From Jaminaea rosea (Eukaryota; Basidiomycota; Exobasidiomycetes; Microstromatales): a stretch of 64,000 bases of DNA. A program made the position numbers and the translations under genes. Each line of letters opens with the position of its first letter. Positions within the stretch are counted from its first letter, which is position 1. Shown piece after piece: positions 21,501-32,245 of this stretch. The DNA is taken from positions 124,001 to 188,000 of the forward strand of contig NW_020289978.1 of assembly GCF_003144245.1 (NCBI RefSeq). Direction: 5' to 3'. The notes below the pieces were generated by a model. That model ran no database searches and had not been told where the DNA came from. It saw only the letters and a list, made by a program, of their open reading frames with translations.

Positions 21501-23807
21501 ACCGAGGACGGCCGTGAAGCACACATTTGGCCTGGACAAGACTACGCCAATGAGCGTGTCGCCGAATGGAGTGACCTCACCAAGCCGGCCCAAGATCTCT
21601 TTGACCGCACCCGCTTCCCTCGCATGCCCTGGCACGACACAGGTCTCCAGCTCATTGGCCAACCAGCACGTGACCTATGTCGCCACTTCACGCAACGCTG
21701 GAACTTCCTGCTGCGCAACAAGAATCACAAGCGTAAATTCCCCTTCCTGGTCCCTGCTCCGGACTTCACTCCACAGGAGCTCGACAAGTTTCAACTTACG
21801 GGGACATGCGAGGTGCAGATCTGCCGTAGCGCTGGGCCCTGGAGCTTGGGAACGAACAAGACGGTCGAGCATTCCATTCAAAACGCGTACCTCAAGTGCA
21901 TCCAGATGAGCGAGCACTTTGTCTACATTGAAAATCAGTTCTTTGTGACAAGCACGCAAGTCGAGGGGACGATGATTGAGAACAACATTGGTAACGCTTT
22001 GGTGTCGAGAATCATTCGCGCTCATCGCGAGGGGACGAAGTGGCGAGCGGTCGTCGTCATCCCCTTAATCCCGGGCTTCCCGATGCCCATCTCGGAGCCA
22101 GATGCTTCATCGGTGCGCATCATCTGCGACTGTCAATTCCGCTCCATCTGTCGAGGTGAACACTCCATCTACGGCAAGCTGAGGCGAGAGGGCATCGACG
22201 CCGATGACTACATCTCCTTCTTCTCGCTGCGCAATTGGGGCAAGCTCAAGGGAGGCCAACTCACAACAGAGCAAGTCTACATCCACGGCAAGTGCGCCGT
22301 CTTCGACGACCGCATCGCCATCATTGGCTCAGCCAACATCAACGAGCGCTCTCAGCGAGGTGACCGCGACTCAGAGCTGGCCTGCATTATCCGCGACACA
22401 GACATGCTCGACTCGACGATGGCTGGCAAGCCATACAAGGTCGGCCGCTTTGCGCACACGATGCGTATCAGGCTGATGCGAGAGCATTTGGGTGTCGACG
22501 TGGACGCTATCGAGCAGCGCGAGGCGGCCAATGATGCGCAAGAGGTGCGAAAGCAAGACAGGACAGATGAGGACGACATGTGGGACCCGGACAGAGAGCA
22601 GCAAAGGGGCAGCGATGATAGGACGGCCAAAATTACCAAGGTGTCTGGCCGACATCGTGCTCAAAACCTCAGCACGCAGGCTGGCATGACCATCACCGAT
22701 GCTGCCAAGGGTGCAAAGGCAGAGGCGATGGACTACATGTCAGGAAAGGGGACTGGGGAGGGTCAGAATGAGATGAAGCAGACGGGCAACGACGTCCATG
22801 CTAATGACGCGGAGCGCTCACGCAAGATTGACGACTTGCTACGAGATGCCGACAAAGGTGAGGGCCTGGCCCAGCGACCTGAGCTCTCTGCAGGCGCTGG
22901 CGTCAAGACAGACGATGATGATGGCGAGACCGTGGGTCACGCCAGTGAGCAAAAGAAGCACGAAGAGCTCGAAGCACGCGAAGAACGCGAGGATGACCAT
23001 CAGCTTTCGACGACGGTCGAGGAGCGGCACCTGGCTGAGGCGCACACGAATCGCCATGAGCGAGCCAAGAGTGAGAATCCAGAAGATCCGCCTACTAAAC
23101 ATCGCCCACCTGCGGACCGTCGTCACCGTATGGACGAGTCGGCGAGCGCCCCTATCCTCAACCGCGACGACGCCAGGCGTCGCATCGAAGCTCACATGTC
23201 TGCGAACCCATGGGCGCCGCCCCTCGGTGTCCCGACAATCGACGAGGACCGCTTCGAGGACCCTGTATCCGACTCATTCTACAAGGACATGTGGCTGGCT
23301 GCCGCGATCCACAACACGCAGATCTATCGCAAAGTCTTCCGCTGCGTGCCGGACGATACGGTCACGACTTGGAGCGAGTATAAGGCTTTCCAAGCTTGGG
23401 GTGACCGTCTGGCCAAGAGCGGGCATTTCTCGAAGAAGGAAGACCAACAGGCTAGGCAGGACATCCCGCCCGAGGCTAGAGCTCAGATGGGCGGTGGGAC
23501 CGCTAGCGGTGGGGGGAGCGCTAGTGCCCATGAAGAGGGCAGCGAGAAGGGCGACAAGAGCGGCAGCCACAAGAAGACGACCAGCAAGGACCACAGCCAT
23601 AACCCGGCCGCCTCTGCGCCTTCACCTGGAGAGCCAGCAAATGACGGCGGCTTCTCTGAACGTGAACTTCAGCAGATGGAGGCCCTCCTTGACGAGACGG
23701 TGGGTAACCTCGTCATCTTCCCCACGCGCTTTCTTGAGACGGAGGATCGTCTGCGCAACTTCCTTTTCCCGCTCGATGTTATTCAGCCTCTTACCGTTTT
23801 TGCGTAG
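18573..23807 (+). CDS. PLD1: Phospholipase D (PX-PH-HKD, Spo14/PLD1 type)
   Basis: Intronless, 1744 aa, ATG at 18573. Order: an approximately 400-residue charged, probably disordered N-terminus. A PX domain at about 430-610 (phosphoinositide binding; includes RIELSYADDVLKWVIYRSLGDF and LPRFPKTSLPYL). A PH-like region at about 620-800 with an acidic insert. Then the catalytic core with two HKD motifs, H923-x-K925-x4-D930 (HHEKMCAID, followed by GGFDLCFGRYDTP) and H1238-x-K1240-x4-D1245 (IHGKCAVFD, then GSANINERS). PLD hydrolyses phosphatidylcholine to phosphatidic acid and choline and acts in membrane traffic and sporulation. After the core comes a long charged linker and a conserved C-terminal block ending in the hydrophobic FPLDVIQPLTVFA. 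Both catalytic motifs are intact. Confidence 0.96.
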   Translation: MTAAGSSLPDALHQVSDAAAWALGLSGNEDPKGGDGGAQAPQDGDDDDHDSDDDKPKIDEAKDEDGNPAGTSGKTWFGSLLPGLGNHANDPANAANDAYYHDSVGNDSRGEEEKGKPINGGQKSNVAAAGRKDDALARALHHRPQPQGHRDDEDDEEHRKVDPKSVDCQENQDVTLSSANPVDEAVQSERNDAEYRGKHPEAYPEQPQHEEHPAHRGPMWASRPDDAQRQKIKEMKQKRKQAHKEERRRARKEEDGSQVDEGEGNDDSHDTTATRPQADRTTTAGSSRFRDIFFSKAPRTAASNDDDEEHARRGLRGAFGAGASEQEEDQAQGEEEGGNQNDKANDSKAGDGVAPQSSSGGDDKMKKISGVMLGRDGEGKELNGSASLSKDDKWAILKQRVQATGAVAKRRAEKSRQDQRRRVTGGLDMTAELQSGVLPVILLKMALERDEGGHRRVPVLLNHLRLKVTDSVNPLHNSQAIFRIELSYADDVLKWVIYRSLGDFLTLHTHYRAAALRGYVGKAVGGDSGTADGDVGLPRFPKTSLPYLRQLQSQGRMRGEEGRRMFAKFQRDALEDYIIELVKRVMFRPEANRLCKFFELSALGISLATRGGFSGKQGFLRVLSKGGRKKEQSSLLSPMHWIHAQEPKWFIVRESYIAICPGPETHEIHDVFLIDGEFRIERPKRIYKQAASLAVGGRGDDSEKGKSSEDTKTGSDDDGKKGEQGVDSNKTALLTEGQWSEQSVSQRNGANTDVSSHTFYIMNAERKLKLSAKSYRILEQFVASIERVALHSPFSRSNRFGSFAPIRLNVNAQWLIDGRDYYWEVSRALLLAKDRIMIHDWWLSPELYLRRPGQPKWRLDNILQKKAREGVKVFVILYNEVSNNFTPTDSGYSKSRLTALHPNIYVQRSPSHFQTGTFYWAHHEKMCAIDETIAFMGGFDLCFGRYDTPAHVLVDDVDADYNDDAGVKSEHLLGPATEDGREAHIWPGQDYANERVAEWSDLTKPAQDLFDRTRFPRMPWHDTGLQLIGQPARDLCRHFTQRWNFLLRNKNHKRKFPFLVPAPDFTPQELDKFQLTGTCEVQICRSAGPWSLGTNKTVEHSIQNAYLKCIQMSEHFVYIENQFFVTSTQVEGTMIENNIGNALVSRIIRAHREGTKWRAVVVIPLIPGFPMPISEPDASSVRIICDCQFRSICRGEHSIYGKLRREGIDADDYISFFSLRNWGKLKGGQLTTEQVYIHGKCAVFDDRIAIIGSANINERSQRGDRDSELACIIRDTDMLDSTMAGKPYKVGRFAHTMRIRLMREHLGVDVDAIEQREAANDAQEVRKQDRTDEDDMWDPDREQQRGSDDRTAKITKVSGRHRAQNLSTQAGMTITDAAKGAKAEAMDYMSGKGTGEGQNEMKQTGNDVHANDAERSRKIDDLLRDADKGEGLAQRPELSAGAGVKTDDDDGETVGHASEQKKHEELEAREEREDDHQLSTTVEERHLAEAHTNRHERAKSENPEDPPTKHRPPADRRHRMDESASAPILNRDDARRRIEAHMSANPWAPPLGVPTIDEDRFEDPVSDSFYKDMWLAAAIHNTQIYRKVFRCVPDDTVTTWSEYKAFQAWGDRLAKSGHFSKKEDQQARQDIPPEARAQMGGGTASGGGSASAHEEGSEKGDKSGSHKKTTSKDHSHNPAASAPSPGEPANDGGFSERELQQMEALLDETVGNLVIFPTRFLETEDRLRNFLFPLDVIQPLTVFA

Positions 23808-24170
23808 CTTAGCGATCGATCAGTACCCATGCACATCAACTCGACACGAACACTTGACTATACTATGTTTGTTTGCAGTTTCACGGCGTGCTGCGTGTGA
23901 GGGAAAGAGCGAGCAGCGAGCGAGGAGACCAAAAACAGAGGGGCGATGTCGGCTTTCACCGCGGCGGACGTCATGCCGCGGCGGGTGAAGTGTTGAGACG
24001 AGCGTGGAGGCCCGCAGATGAAGCCAGAGACGAGGGCGCGAGAGAGCCTTGTGCTCAACGTTCCGCACCGGGCTGCATGCACCCTTCTTCCATTATTGCC
24101 CCCATCCATTCCATCATCCTTACCCTTGATACCCTTTCAATCCAAAGCTACGCTCCCACGCATTGACAGC
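23808..24170. other. Intergenic region upstream of GPAT
   Basis: 363 bp. An ATG at 24018 is in frame with the GPAT start at 24171 without an intervening stop and could give a 51-residue N-terminal extension. No separate gene is seen. Confidence 0.4.
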
Positions 24171-26406
24171 ATGGCCGACGACTCCTGGGATAGCAAAGCC
24201 ATCACTGTCTCGCGCGGGCGAGGCTTTGGCCCTTGGTACTCTGTGATGCGCTGGATTGGGAGGCGATGCTCTTCCCACTTCTTCTCATCCGTAGAAGTTA
24301 TTGGTGGTAGCTCGATACCAAAGGACGGGCCCTTTCTCCTCGTCTGCACCCACTTCAGTACCATCATGGATGTGGCCATTATCTCAGCGCACTTGCCGCA
24401 CAATAGACCCATTCATTACTGGGCAAAGAAGGGGCTTTATAGAGGCAAGCTCTTTGCCTGGATCTTGAACGACTCGGGAAACATTCAGGTCGACAGGCAG
24501 AACAAGAGCAACCAGGATCTCTTCAAGGGGACGTTCGATGCTATGCAAGCTGGAGAGGCCATCGGTCTCTTCCCAGAGGGTGAGTCGTTGCGAGTCGACA
24601 AGCATTCCGTCTCGGGAGCTGACCCGTCGTCCTCAATGTCATCATCATCATCGCGGTCGCAGGCGGATCGTATACGGAGCCAAAGCTGCACACGGTCAAA
24701 GCAGGCGCGGCTTGGGCTGCTCTCGAGTACGCAAAGTTCCTCGCCCTGGATGACGAGGGCAACATCAAGGCCGACATCAAGACGGACGTCCGCATCGTCC
24801 CAGCCTCGATCAACTACACCGAAAAGTCGCGATTCCGCAGCAAGGCTGTTTTCCACATCGGCGAGGCATTTTCGGTCGACGAGTACACTCAAGAGTTCCT
24901 CTCCGCCTCCTCCACGTCGACGGATGGGCCGACAGCGCAGGACGCAACGAAACTCGGCGCCGATCCTAGCATGTACCTCTCTGCTCCTCCTACTCCTGGG
25001 CCTGGGCAGGGTGGCAGTGACAATGAAGGCGGCTACCTCTCTGCTGCGTCGGTCACCTCAGCAGCCAGCTTGACAGATGGACAAGAGGCAGCCGTGCGCG
25101 ATGCTTTGAAGAGCATCGGCTCGTCGGCGCACGGCGTCACCAGGCGTGGCGACCGAGGAGCAAAGGGCGCTGTACAGAAGCTCACCGATCGTATCTCCAA
25201 CGAGCTCACGACGATCACCATCAATGCGCCCGATTGGCGGGTTTGGCATGCTATGAAGATGGCGCGAGACCTCCTCTTCGGCGACAATCTTGACGTGAAG
25301 CTCCTTGTGCCCATCAGCAACGCTCTCATTACCCTCTTCATCGACGACGACCGAGCTCTGCCTCTGCGCCAGTCGGTCCTGGCCCAAGACGCACTCGTGC
25401 GCCTGCAGATGCTCCAGCTCGCCTCTCGAACTGATATTCCGACGCTGAACGCCATTGCACCCTCGGTCACGAGGACCAACTACGCCGTCCCCTCGCTGCC
25501 TCGCATCGTTGGCAACCTCGCCTACAATGCCGCCCTCTGCATCGTCAAGGCACCCCTCTATGGTCCTCTGTTGGCCTTTTATTCACCGGCCTACTTTTGC
25601 GGGTGGTACATGAGCTCGAACTACGCAAGACACGAGGAGGAGAGCATGGCGAGCGTCAAGACACTGACGTGAGTTGCGAGACCCACGGTGCGGGCCTGCC
25701 TTGCTGCCTGCGCGCTGACATTGATACTTGCCTTCCTTCTCATTCACACAGCGGCTTCCCCGTCGCCTTTGTCCTACACGCCATCTTCTTCCTTCTTGTC
25801 TCCTCCCTCTTCCTCTTCACCCCACCCGGCCTCATCCTCGCTGCGGCCCTCTCAGTCGCAATGCGCGTCCTCACTGAGCGCTTCGTACTCGACGATGCCT
25901 ACCGGCACATGAAGTTGCTTGTCGCCTACTCCCGCCTCTTCGCCATCCAGGGCTCAGGTGGCGCAGGCCAAATGAAGGGCCATGAGCCAGAGCTGGCAGT
26001 TATGCTAGCAGCGGTGCAGGAGGCTCAGCCAGTGCAGTACACGATCACCAGGGCTTTCAATCCTCATCGTAAGGGCAAGGGCGGATCTAGCAGCAAAGGT
26101 GGTCGCGGCCCAGCAGACGCGGCGGACCTTCTCGCCAGTAACAATGGCGATCATGGCCATTCCGCATCAGCCGCGCTGGCCAGCACGGGCGGGCAGTCTT
26201 TTACTGGCCGCAAGAGGCTGAGGCGTCCGGCTGCTGTACGCTGCCTCAGACTGGCGCTTCAGACGAGAAGGGAGTGCGTCGTGCTGATGCTGGAATTGGT
26301 GAGGAGTGTTGTGAAGGGCGGGGCAGGGCAAGATGGGCAGACAGCAAGCGCAAGACAGAAGGAGGCATGGCGATACCTGGAGGCTCAGGGGGCGAAGCTG
26401 GTATGA
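24171..26406 (+). CDS. Glycerol-3-phosphate/DHAP acyltransferase (Sct1/Gpt2 family)
   Basis: Three exons, join(24171..24579,24663..25668,25752..26406), 689 aa; both introns are 83 nt. The acyltransferase block has His61 in CTHFSTIMD (His, five residues, Asp, as in the Sct1/Gpt2 branch). It continues with KKGLYRGKLFAWIL and GNIQVDR. Across the first splice it reads GLFPEGGSYTEP (FPEG at 134-137), then VKAGAAWAALEYAKF and VRIVPASINYT. The enzyme makes lysophosphatidic acid, the first committed step of glycerolipid synthesis, on the ER. Hydrophobic segments lie near the second splice (LYGPLLAFYSPAYFCGWYM and FVLHAIFFLLVSSLFLF). The C-terminus is Gly/Lys-rich and charged, like the regulatory tails of Sct1/Gpt2. 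The gene is tandem with phospholipase D. Confidence 0.92.
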
Positions 26407-26733
26407 CGGGCGTGAAGAGCCAAAGGGGGCACCGGGAAAACATCTACTTTACGACGTCCTGCTCAATACATGCCCTATCCATGCGTAGGCCTTGCAGCTT
26501 TGTCGGCACCCGAGCTGGTCGTGGTGATGCCGCGCAGGCCTGAGGCTGAAGCCGGCCAGCCCGGAACGCGTCGGCCGTGCCGCCACTTCCGCCCTCGTAG
26601 GACACGGCAGGTTGTCCAGTCGCTTGCCGCGGCGGCCATCTCATCTTCCTTCCTCACCCGAACCACCACTCGTCGCCATTGTCTCGCACTACCGACAAAT
26701 TTCGCATCTTACCCGGCAGCAGGGCTTGGCAGG
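26407..26733. other. Intergenic region
   Basis: 327 bp after the GPAT stop. It may contain the promoter or leader of the next gene. No domain-bearing frame. Confidence 0.35.
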
Positions 26734-27999
26734 ATGCCTACGGGTCAGAAGCGCAAGCGTCCCTCGACCTCTACCTGTGAGTACCTGGCTGGTTGATTGC
26801 TTCTCACCCCCACCCTCCTCCCCTCGATGTATGCTGCTGCTCACCACGCTCGTGGCTGCTCCTGCTGCACGTCAGCTTCGTTCGGCGGTTGCTCCCCAGT
26901 GCTGAAGGACCGCCTCGAACTAGTAGAGGTCAGCGACTTCGAACTTCCAGTACCCCATCGGGATCGGCCTTTCAACACAGATCGTCATCCCCTCAATTGC
27001 CGCAGTCGTGGCCGGGCATCAGCATTAGCGTACAATATCAGTAGCAGCGTTCATGGACCTGGCAGCACCAGCGAGCGCTCATCCTACACGCAGTCTCGAC
27101 GCCGCAAGATCAAAGACCTGCTACTGGGGCCCAATGCAATCGGCCTGTCCTGCGATGTCATCAATGGATATATTACAATGACGATCGGCGGCAAGATCAT
27201 CGAGACCCCGCCCTGTAATCTTTCCTTCACCCTCAGTCAAACGAACATCACGCCTTCGCCGGTGCCCAACAGCACGGGTCACGCCAAATGGACCTCTCTC
27301 AAGCTGACTCGCAATGGCGGAACGGTCTGCCAGCCCACAGGGACCACCCCAGCGTCGAGCTACATCCTTAACAAGTACGAAGTCTCGATCGAACAATGTC
27401 GCCTCGACGGAACGCTTCACCGATACCGATACGAGCCCTCTGGAGCGTACGTCGCCCACAGTCAGTGGCCCAGCCTCTTCGCGGCACTTGCCGACATGAT
27501 CACTGTGGACACGAGCGAGAGTTTGCTACACGCAGCTCCTGCGCCAGCTGAAAGTGCATCAGCGCGCTACCTTAGCGGCATCGCCGTTCGACTGCGCGAG
27601 GGTGACTCACGCTTCCCTCTGAGAGCAACAGCTAATGGCATGAGCGAGCTCTTTCTGCCTTACGGCTCGACTACAGAGTCACGCATTCTCGAAGTTGGCG
27701 GGAGGCCGCCTCGGCCCGTCAATAAGACCATCCCGGTTGTACTCAACATCTCAGCCAATCTGGCCTCGCCTCAAGATCTCATTCTCTGCGCGGCGAAGGG
27801 CTCAAACGGCTACTTCGAGACGCTCCGCTACGCCCTCGTCTCTCGAGAGAATCGCGGGTCCATTAATTCGTGGAGGGACTTCCGTCCTGCTGCGATGGGC
27901 GTACCAGCGTGGTTCGTCGCCCTTCTCATCAATGCTGTCCGCCATTCCCAAGGTTGTCACCGTGACGAGCTCATGAAGGTGGTGGATGTCAAGCTGTAG
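26734..27999 (+). CDS. Hypothetical sequon-rich protein, 5' end uncertain
   Basis: The 3' exon is clearly open to the stop at 27999 but matches no family I know. It holds several cysteines and six N-x-S/T sites (starting NISS, NLSF, NITP, NSTG, NKTI, NISA), which suggests a secreted glycoprotein. The core begins with KDLLLGPNAIGLSCDVINGYI. Two 5' models keep frame. Model A starts at 26734 (MPTGQKRKRPSTST), with a GTGAGT intron 26777..26875 matching the genome's usual donor. Model B starts at 26831 with a signal-peptide-like MLLLTTLVAAPAA and a weak-donor intron 26899..27005. Model A has the better splice site; model B fits the sequons better. Coordinates follow model A. Function unknown. Confidence 0.5.
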
Positions 28000-29599
28000 C
28001 AGATCAAGAGAGCGGGGCAAGCGCGACATTAGATTTGCAAAGAGCGCCACTTCCACAGTGTACCTCGCCTACGAGTGGCCAAGTCCTCTTTCACCTAGCA
28101 TTGTCATCTACTACCAAGCTGAGCAATACATTGATCTCGTGACCCAACCCTCGCACGGGGTTGGCCAGGGTGAGCGCATGAAGCTTCTCTCCTTCCACTG
28201 CCAAAATCGCAGAGAGTGCAGGACGTCTTTCCCTTCGCTAATAGTGCAGGCTAGTCGGCCTCATCAGTCTCTCGGACAAGGTCCTGCACGCCGTGTCGCA
28301 TTCCTGCTTCTGCGCCCTGCTTCGACCCGCAACAAGCTCATGTGAATACAAGCCTCGACGGCGTCCCCACTTCGATCTGCAGCTCATCAATCCCAGGCTA
28401 GAGCTGCCGATGAGAAAGATCTGTGCCCGAAAAATGGCATCGGTGAACGACCAGTCGGCCAGCAACGTGACCGCCTGTCCGAAGAATCGGCGAGAATCGC
28501 CGTATACCTGGGTAGTACCCGCATTGCAATGCAAAGAGGGGCGCCGCAGGTCCATGAAAGCTTCCCATGACCGTGCTTTAAGGGCATTCGTGACCACATA
28601 CGCTCAGAGTAGTATTGCAAAGATTCTGACGCTAGCTGACCGTGCATTGTCCTCCTTCCCACGGGCCCCCCTGTCAGCTAGCCGGTACCACGAGCCTTTC
28701 CCCGCGGTGATGCGGTGTTGTTCCGAAGAGGGACCTCCTTCCGCTTCTGATAGTCTCGTGTCCTTGCGACGCACGCCAATAATTGTAATGCACAAGACGC
28801 AGGAACCTCTCGGACGTCCCGAATGCACAGCGCCGCCGCGAGGTTGCCGGCCGGCCCTTCAAACCTTCTTTCAGTCGAGCTAACCTCGCACCTCGCGTTG
28901 CTCATGCAAAGACACAATGAAGCAAGCATTCGTGCGCGTCAATGAATGTGCGCGTCCGATATTCGAGGTCAACGCGAGGTCCCGAGAGGTCGATGGGCGC
29001 AGGCAAGAGGCACAGGCGGGCCCTCATCTGGTCACCGTTCGCTCATCGCGGCATGCGTGAAGCCTTCATTGAACAAGGCTTCACCCAACCCTACGCCCGC
29101 TTTTCACTCTCCGCTAACGGCGCTGTCGCCGCGGGTGTTGGTGGCTCCTTTTTAATCCTCGCTTGCGATGGGAGGCGTGTAGGTCCGCTCCTCCGCTAAT
29201 CAACGATTTCTTCTGGGTCGGTAGAGTGTCGCGCTCAGGAGGTGGAAGCTCTGAATTTGAACAAAGCCAGGTGCGATTAGCGTGAAGCAAAGGGCAACGC
29301 GAGGCAAAATTTGGGACTGAGAGGATCATCGAGTAGGCCGAGGGCCACACCCTGGCTCAAGGGGTGGCCTGACTGAGCGATGAGCACGTTGGGGCGACGA
29401 CCTCACCTTGCAAGCAAGCTCGAGCGGGAGAGATACTGTCGGAGTGAGGGACCACCTCGAGCGGAATGGGTAGGTCCTCACTGCTGAGGGGTGTGCGGAT
29501 GCTTTAAAAGGGCGATGAACACAGCGGCTTCACTACTTTACACCATCAGTTTCTTCATTCGCTCTCGTCACCGTGCTCTTCACTCCCCTCTTGTCCACC
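28000..29599. other. 1.6-kb stretch without a supported gene
   Basis: The longest gene-free stretch in the window. Open frames on both strands (28293-28883 plus, 196 codons; 28238-28597 minus, 119 codons) show no domain I can name and no convincing splice sites. The last 100-200 bp before 29600 is the presumed promoter of the GH16 gene. I see no repeats or transposon ends. Confidence 0.45.
29503..29510 (+). promoter_or_regulatory. TATA-like box of the GH16 gene
   Basis: TTTAAAAG lies about 90 bp upstream of the GH16 ATG. It is followed by a pyrimidine-rich stretch typical of a fungal transcription start. Position and sequence fit; no other support. Confidence 0.35.
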
Positions 29600-30684
29600 A
29601 TGATCCTCCCTTTCGGTGTTGCCTTGCTTTCCCTCACTGCGGTCCGTGGCGCCTATACTAACCGCAAGTTTTGGAGGACGACAAAGTGAGAAGCGCCAGT
29701 GGCTAAGCTGCCGTAATGGCCCCGCTCATCCTTGGCATCCCTCGTTCTCATGCAGCGACTTTCTCGAGGCCTTCGACTTTGATGACTCCCCTGACCCATC
29801 TGGCGGCACCGTCCAGTACGTCAACCAACAGACGGCTGCCAACCTCGGCTTGTATGGCGCTGGTCGCAACGGTGGCTTCCGAGTGGGTCTGAACGCGCTG
29901 TCGATTCGTCCCTCGCCGCGATGCTGACCTTTCCGCCTTGCACTCACAGTTCGGCGCCGACTCGAGTCAGACGGGCACACGCAAGTCGGTACGCCTCCAG
30001 TCAAAGGGCACCTACGGCAACGGTATCTACATTTTCGACGTTTCTCATGGCCCATCGGGCTGCGGCACCTGGCCGGCGCTCTGGACCACGACGGCCGGCG
30101 GCAATTGGCCCCACGGTGGCGAGATCGACGTCATGGAGCAAGTCAATGGCGTTGGCCGCCCTGACTCCAGCACGTTGCACACCTCGCCTGGCTGCACGAT
30201 GCCGGAGGGTCGTTCTATGACTGGCACCGCCACCCTCAATGACTGCAATGTCCTCAACGGCGCAAACGGCAACGCGGGCTGTGGTGTCAACTTGTTCAGC
30301 GACCCCAACTCATTCGGCGAGCCGCTCAACAACAATGGCGGAGGCACCTACGCTATGCAGCGCGAGTCCGGCGGCATCTACGTCTGGTTCTGGCAAGGCA
30401 ACAGTGCACCCTTTGATCCTCGCTCTCCCAACGCCCACATCGATCCAGCGTCGTGGGGTACGCCTCACGCCAGCTTCCCGTCTACCTCGTGCGATGTCGG
30501 CCAGTACTTTGATGCTCACTGGATCACGATGAACATCGACTTCTGCGGAGGCTTCGTTGACGCCTTCTGGCAGCAGGACGGATGCTCGAAGTATGGAAGT
30601 TGCGTCGATTACGTTGCCAACAATCCCGGCGCCTTCAGGGAGGCGTACTTCGATCTCAATGCCGTTTCGTTCTGGTCGCAGTGA
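29600..30684 (+). CDS. Secreted glycoside hydrolase family 16 (beta-glucanase type)
   Basis: Three exons, join(29600..29685,29756..29882,29950..30684), 315 aa; introns of 70 and 67 nt. A signal peptide is visible (MILPFGVALLSLTAVRG). The spliced core reads NDFLEAFDFDDSPDPSGGTVQYV, GGFRFGADSSQTGTRKSVRL and GPSGCGTWPALWTT. The GH16 catalytic motif follows: E129-I-D131-V-M-E134 in GGEIDVMEQ, with nucleophile E129 and acid/base E134. This subgroup is related to fungal endo-1,3(4)-beta-glucanases acting on glucan in the cell wall or environment. The cysteine-rich C-terminal part (CGGFVDAFWQQDGC) is typical. No GPI signal follows the catalytic domain, so the enzyme is probably released. Confidence 0.93.
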
Positions 30685-31371
30685 GCGGCGCAAGGCTCGA
30701 TTACTTTTCTCTTTGACCCTCATTTTAGCATCTGGAGTCACGCACCACCCCAATCTCTCCAAGTACTGTAGTGTACATCGTTTACGGAATAGCAATCGTC
30801 GTCGTCGTCGCCGTCCTTTTGGCTCCTGCCGAGCTGTCATCGTAATGCGTAAAGAGCTGCCATAATACCTGCTCACCGGCGAAATTGTGGCGCCGTGACA
30901 GCCCATCTCCGGCCGGCTTTGGTCGGCGTCTTCGCCTTCGCGGCTTCTCATGATGGTCGCGAGCGTTTAGTGAATCTCGTCGTCACCCTGTCCAACCATG
31001 GAACTGCTTGAACTGGGCCCGACCGTCGCGGCGATGTCGCCATGAGATTTGCCCACCGTGAACGCAAGCAAGCTGACTTTTCAAAAGCCAAACTGCTCAC
31101 TTCCTGACGACCGTGATATTTTGAGGAATACCGAGCACCGGAGCCAATGCTTTGGCGGTCTCTTCGGCGAGTGAGATCCTCCAGCTTGACGGACGCGTGT
31201 AACAATCCGCGCAGCAAATACAACGGCGAGTCTGCAAAACTGAACAGCTCAGCGGGACTTCACCGCGATGGCAAGGAAGTGTGATGGTCGAGTGCGGCCA
31301 AGATAAATGCCGCCTTTGGAGGCAGGCATTGTGAGATCCATCTCCTCCAGACCATCCATTTTGACACTGCG
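30685..31371. other. Intergenic region between GH16 and thaumatin-like genes
   Basis: 687 bp. Includes the GH16 3' end and a presumed promoter for the thaumatin-like gene. No gene is recognisable; the minus-strand frame at 30310-30951 mostly lies antisense to GH16. Confidence 0.4.
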
Positions 31372-32192
31372 ATGCTCCGACTCAGCCTCTTCGTCGCCGT
31401 TGTCACGGCCAGCTTCGCCGTCTCACAAGCCAACGGCACGGTCATCACGACCAAAAACAAGTGCAACTTCACCGTCTGGCCGGGTGAGCATCGCTTCATC
31501 GACCTGCTTGTCTTTTGCTGACTCGCCTACGTGCATGCCTCACTATCGCGCCAGGTATCTTCTCTGGCGGCGAAGCCAAAGCCATGGACCTTGGCGGGCA
31601 GGGCGGCTATGAGCTCCCTGCCGGCGTCAGCAAGAGCTTTCCAGTGCCAGACAACTGGTCCGCCGGCCGTATCTGGGGACGCACAGGGTGTGACTTCTCC
31701 AAGCCGGCCCTGGAAGCATGCAACACCGGGTCGTGCATTGGTGGCTTGGCATGCACCCAGCCTGGACTGGAGCCCGTCACTTTGGCCGAATTCACGCTCG
31801 TCCCGGGTGGACAAGACAACTACGACCTCAGCCTTGTTGATGGTTTCAATCTTCCCTTAGCTATCCAGCCTTCGGCGGTCGGCTGCCCTGCTCCTGTCTG
31901 TAGCAAGGACATCAACGCTGATTGCCCCGCCGATCTAGACATTCAAGGCTCCAACGGGGTCGTCGTTGCGTGCAAATCATCGTGCCTCGCCACGAGCAGT
32001 CACGAGTTCTGCTGCACGGGCGCACATAGTACGCCGGACACTTGCTCGCCCAAGGGCAACCCGAGCTACGAGGTCTTCAAGAGGAATTGCCCCGATGCTT
32101 ATGCATATGCCTACGACGAGGGCTCCGGGTGTCTCAAGACTTGCAGGCGCGAGGGCACTGCGCCCGACTACACTGTCGTCTTCTGCCCATGA
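31372..32192 (+). CDS. Secreted thaumatin-like protein
   Basis: Two exons, join(31372..31483,31555..32192), 249 aa; the 71-nt intron joins CNFTVWPG to IFSGG. A signal peptide is visible (MLRLSLFVAVVTASFAVSQA). The mature part carries thaumatin-family landmarks: NKCNFTVWPG, the SFPVPDNWSAGRIWGRTGC segment, TLAEFTLV, DNYDLSLVDGFNLPL (the acidic-cleft region), CPADL, and ACKSSC...FCCTG...NCPDAYAYAYDE. I count 17 cysteines; the canonical fold uses 16. Thaumatin-like proteins bind, and some hydrolyse, beta-1,3-glucan. Fungal members act in wall remodelling or in interactions with other organisms. The gene is convergent with the ferroportin-like gene. Confidence 0.93.
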
Positions 32193-32245
32193 GGAGCGGC
32201 AGAGATCAATCTCTATCATTGCGACCGTTCTTGAATGTGATCGAG

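Noticed and set aside
28293-28883. 196-codon plus-strand frame in the gene-free stretch
   Set aside because: No recognisable motif, no splice or promoter context, and a competing minus-strand frame of similar quality.
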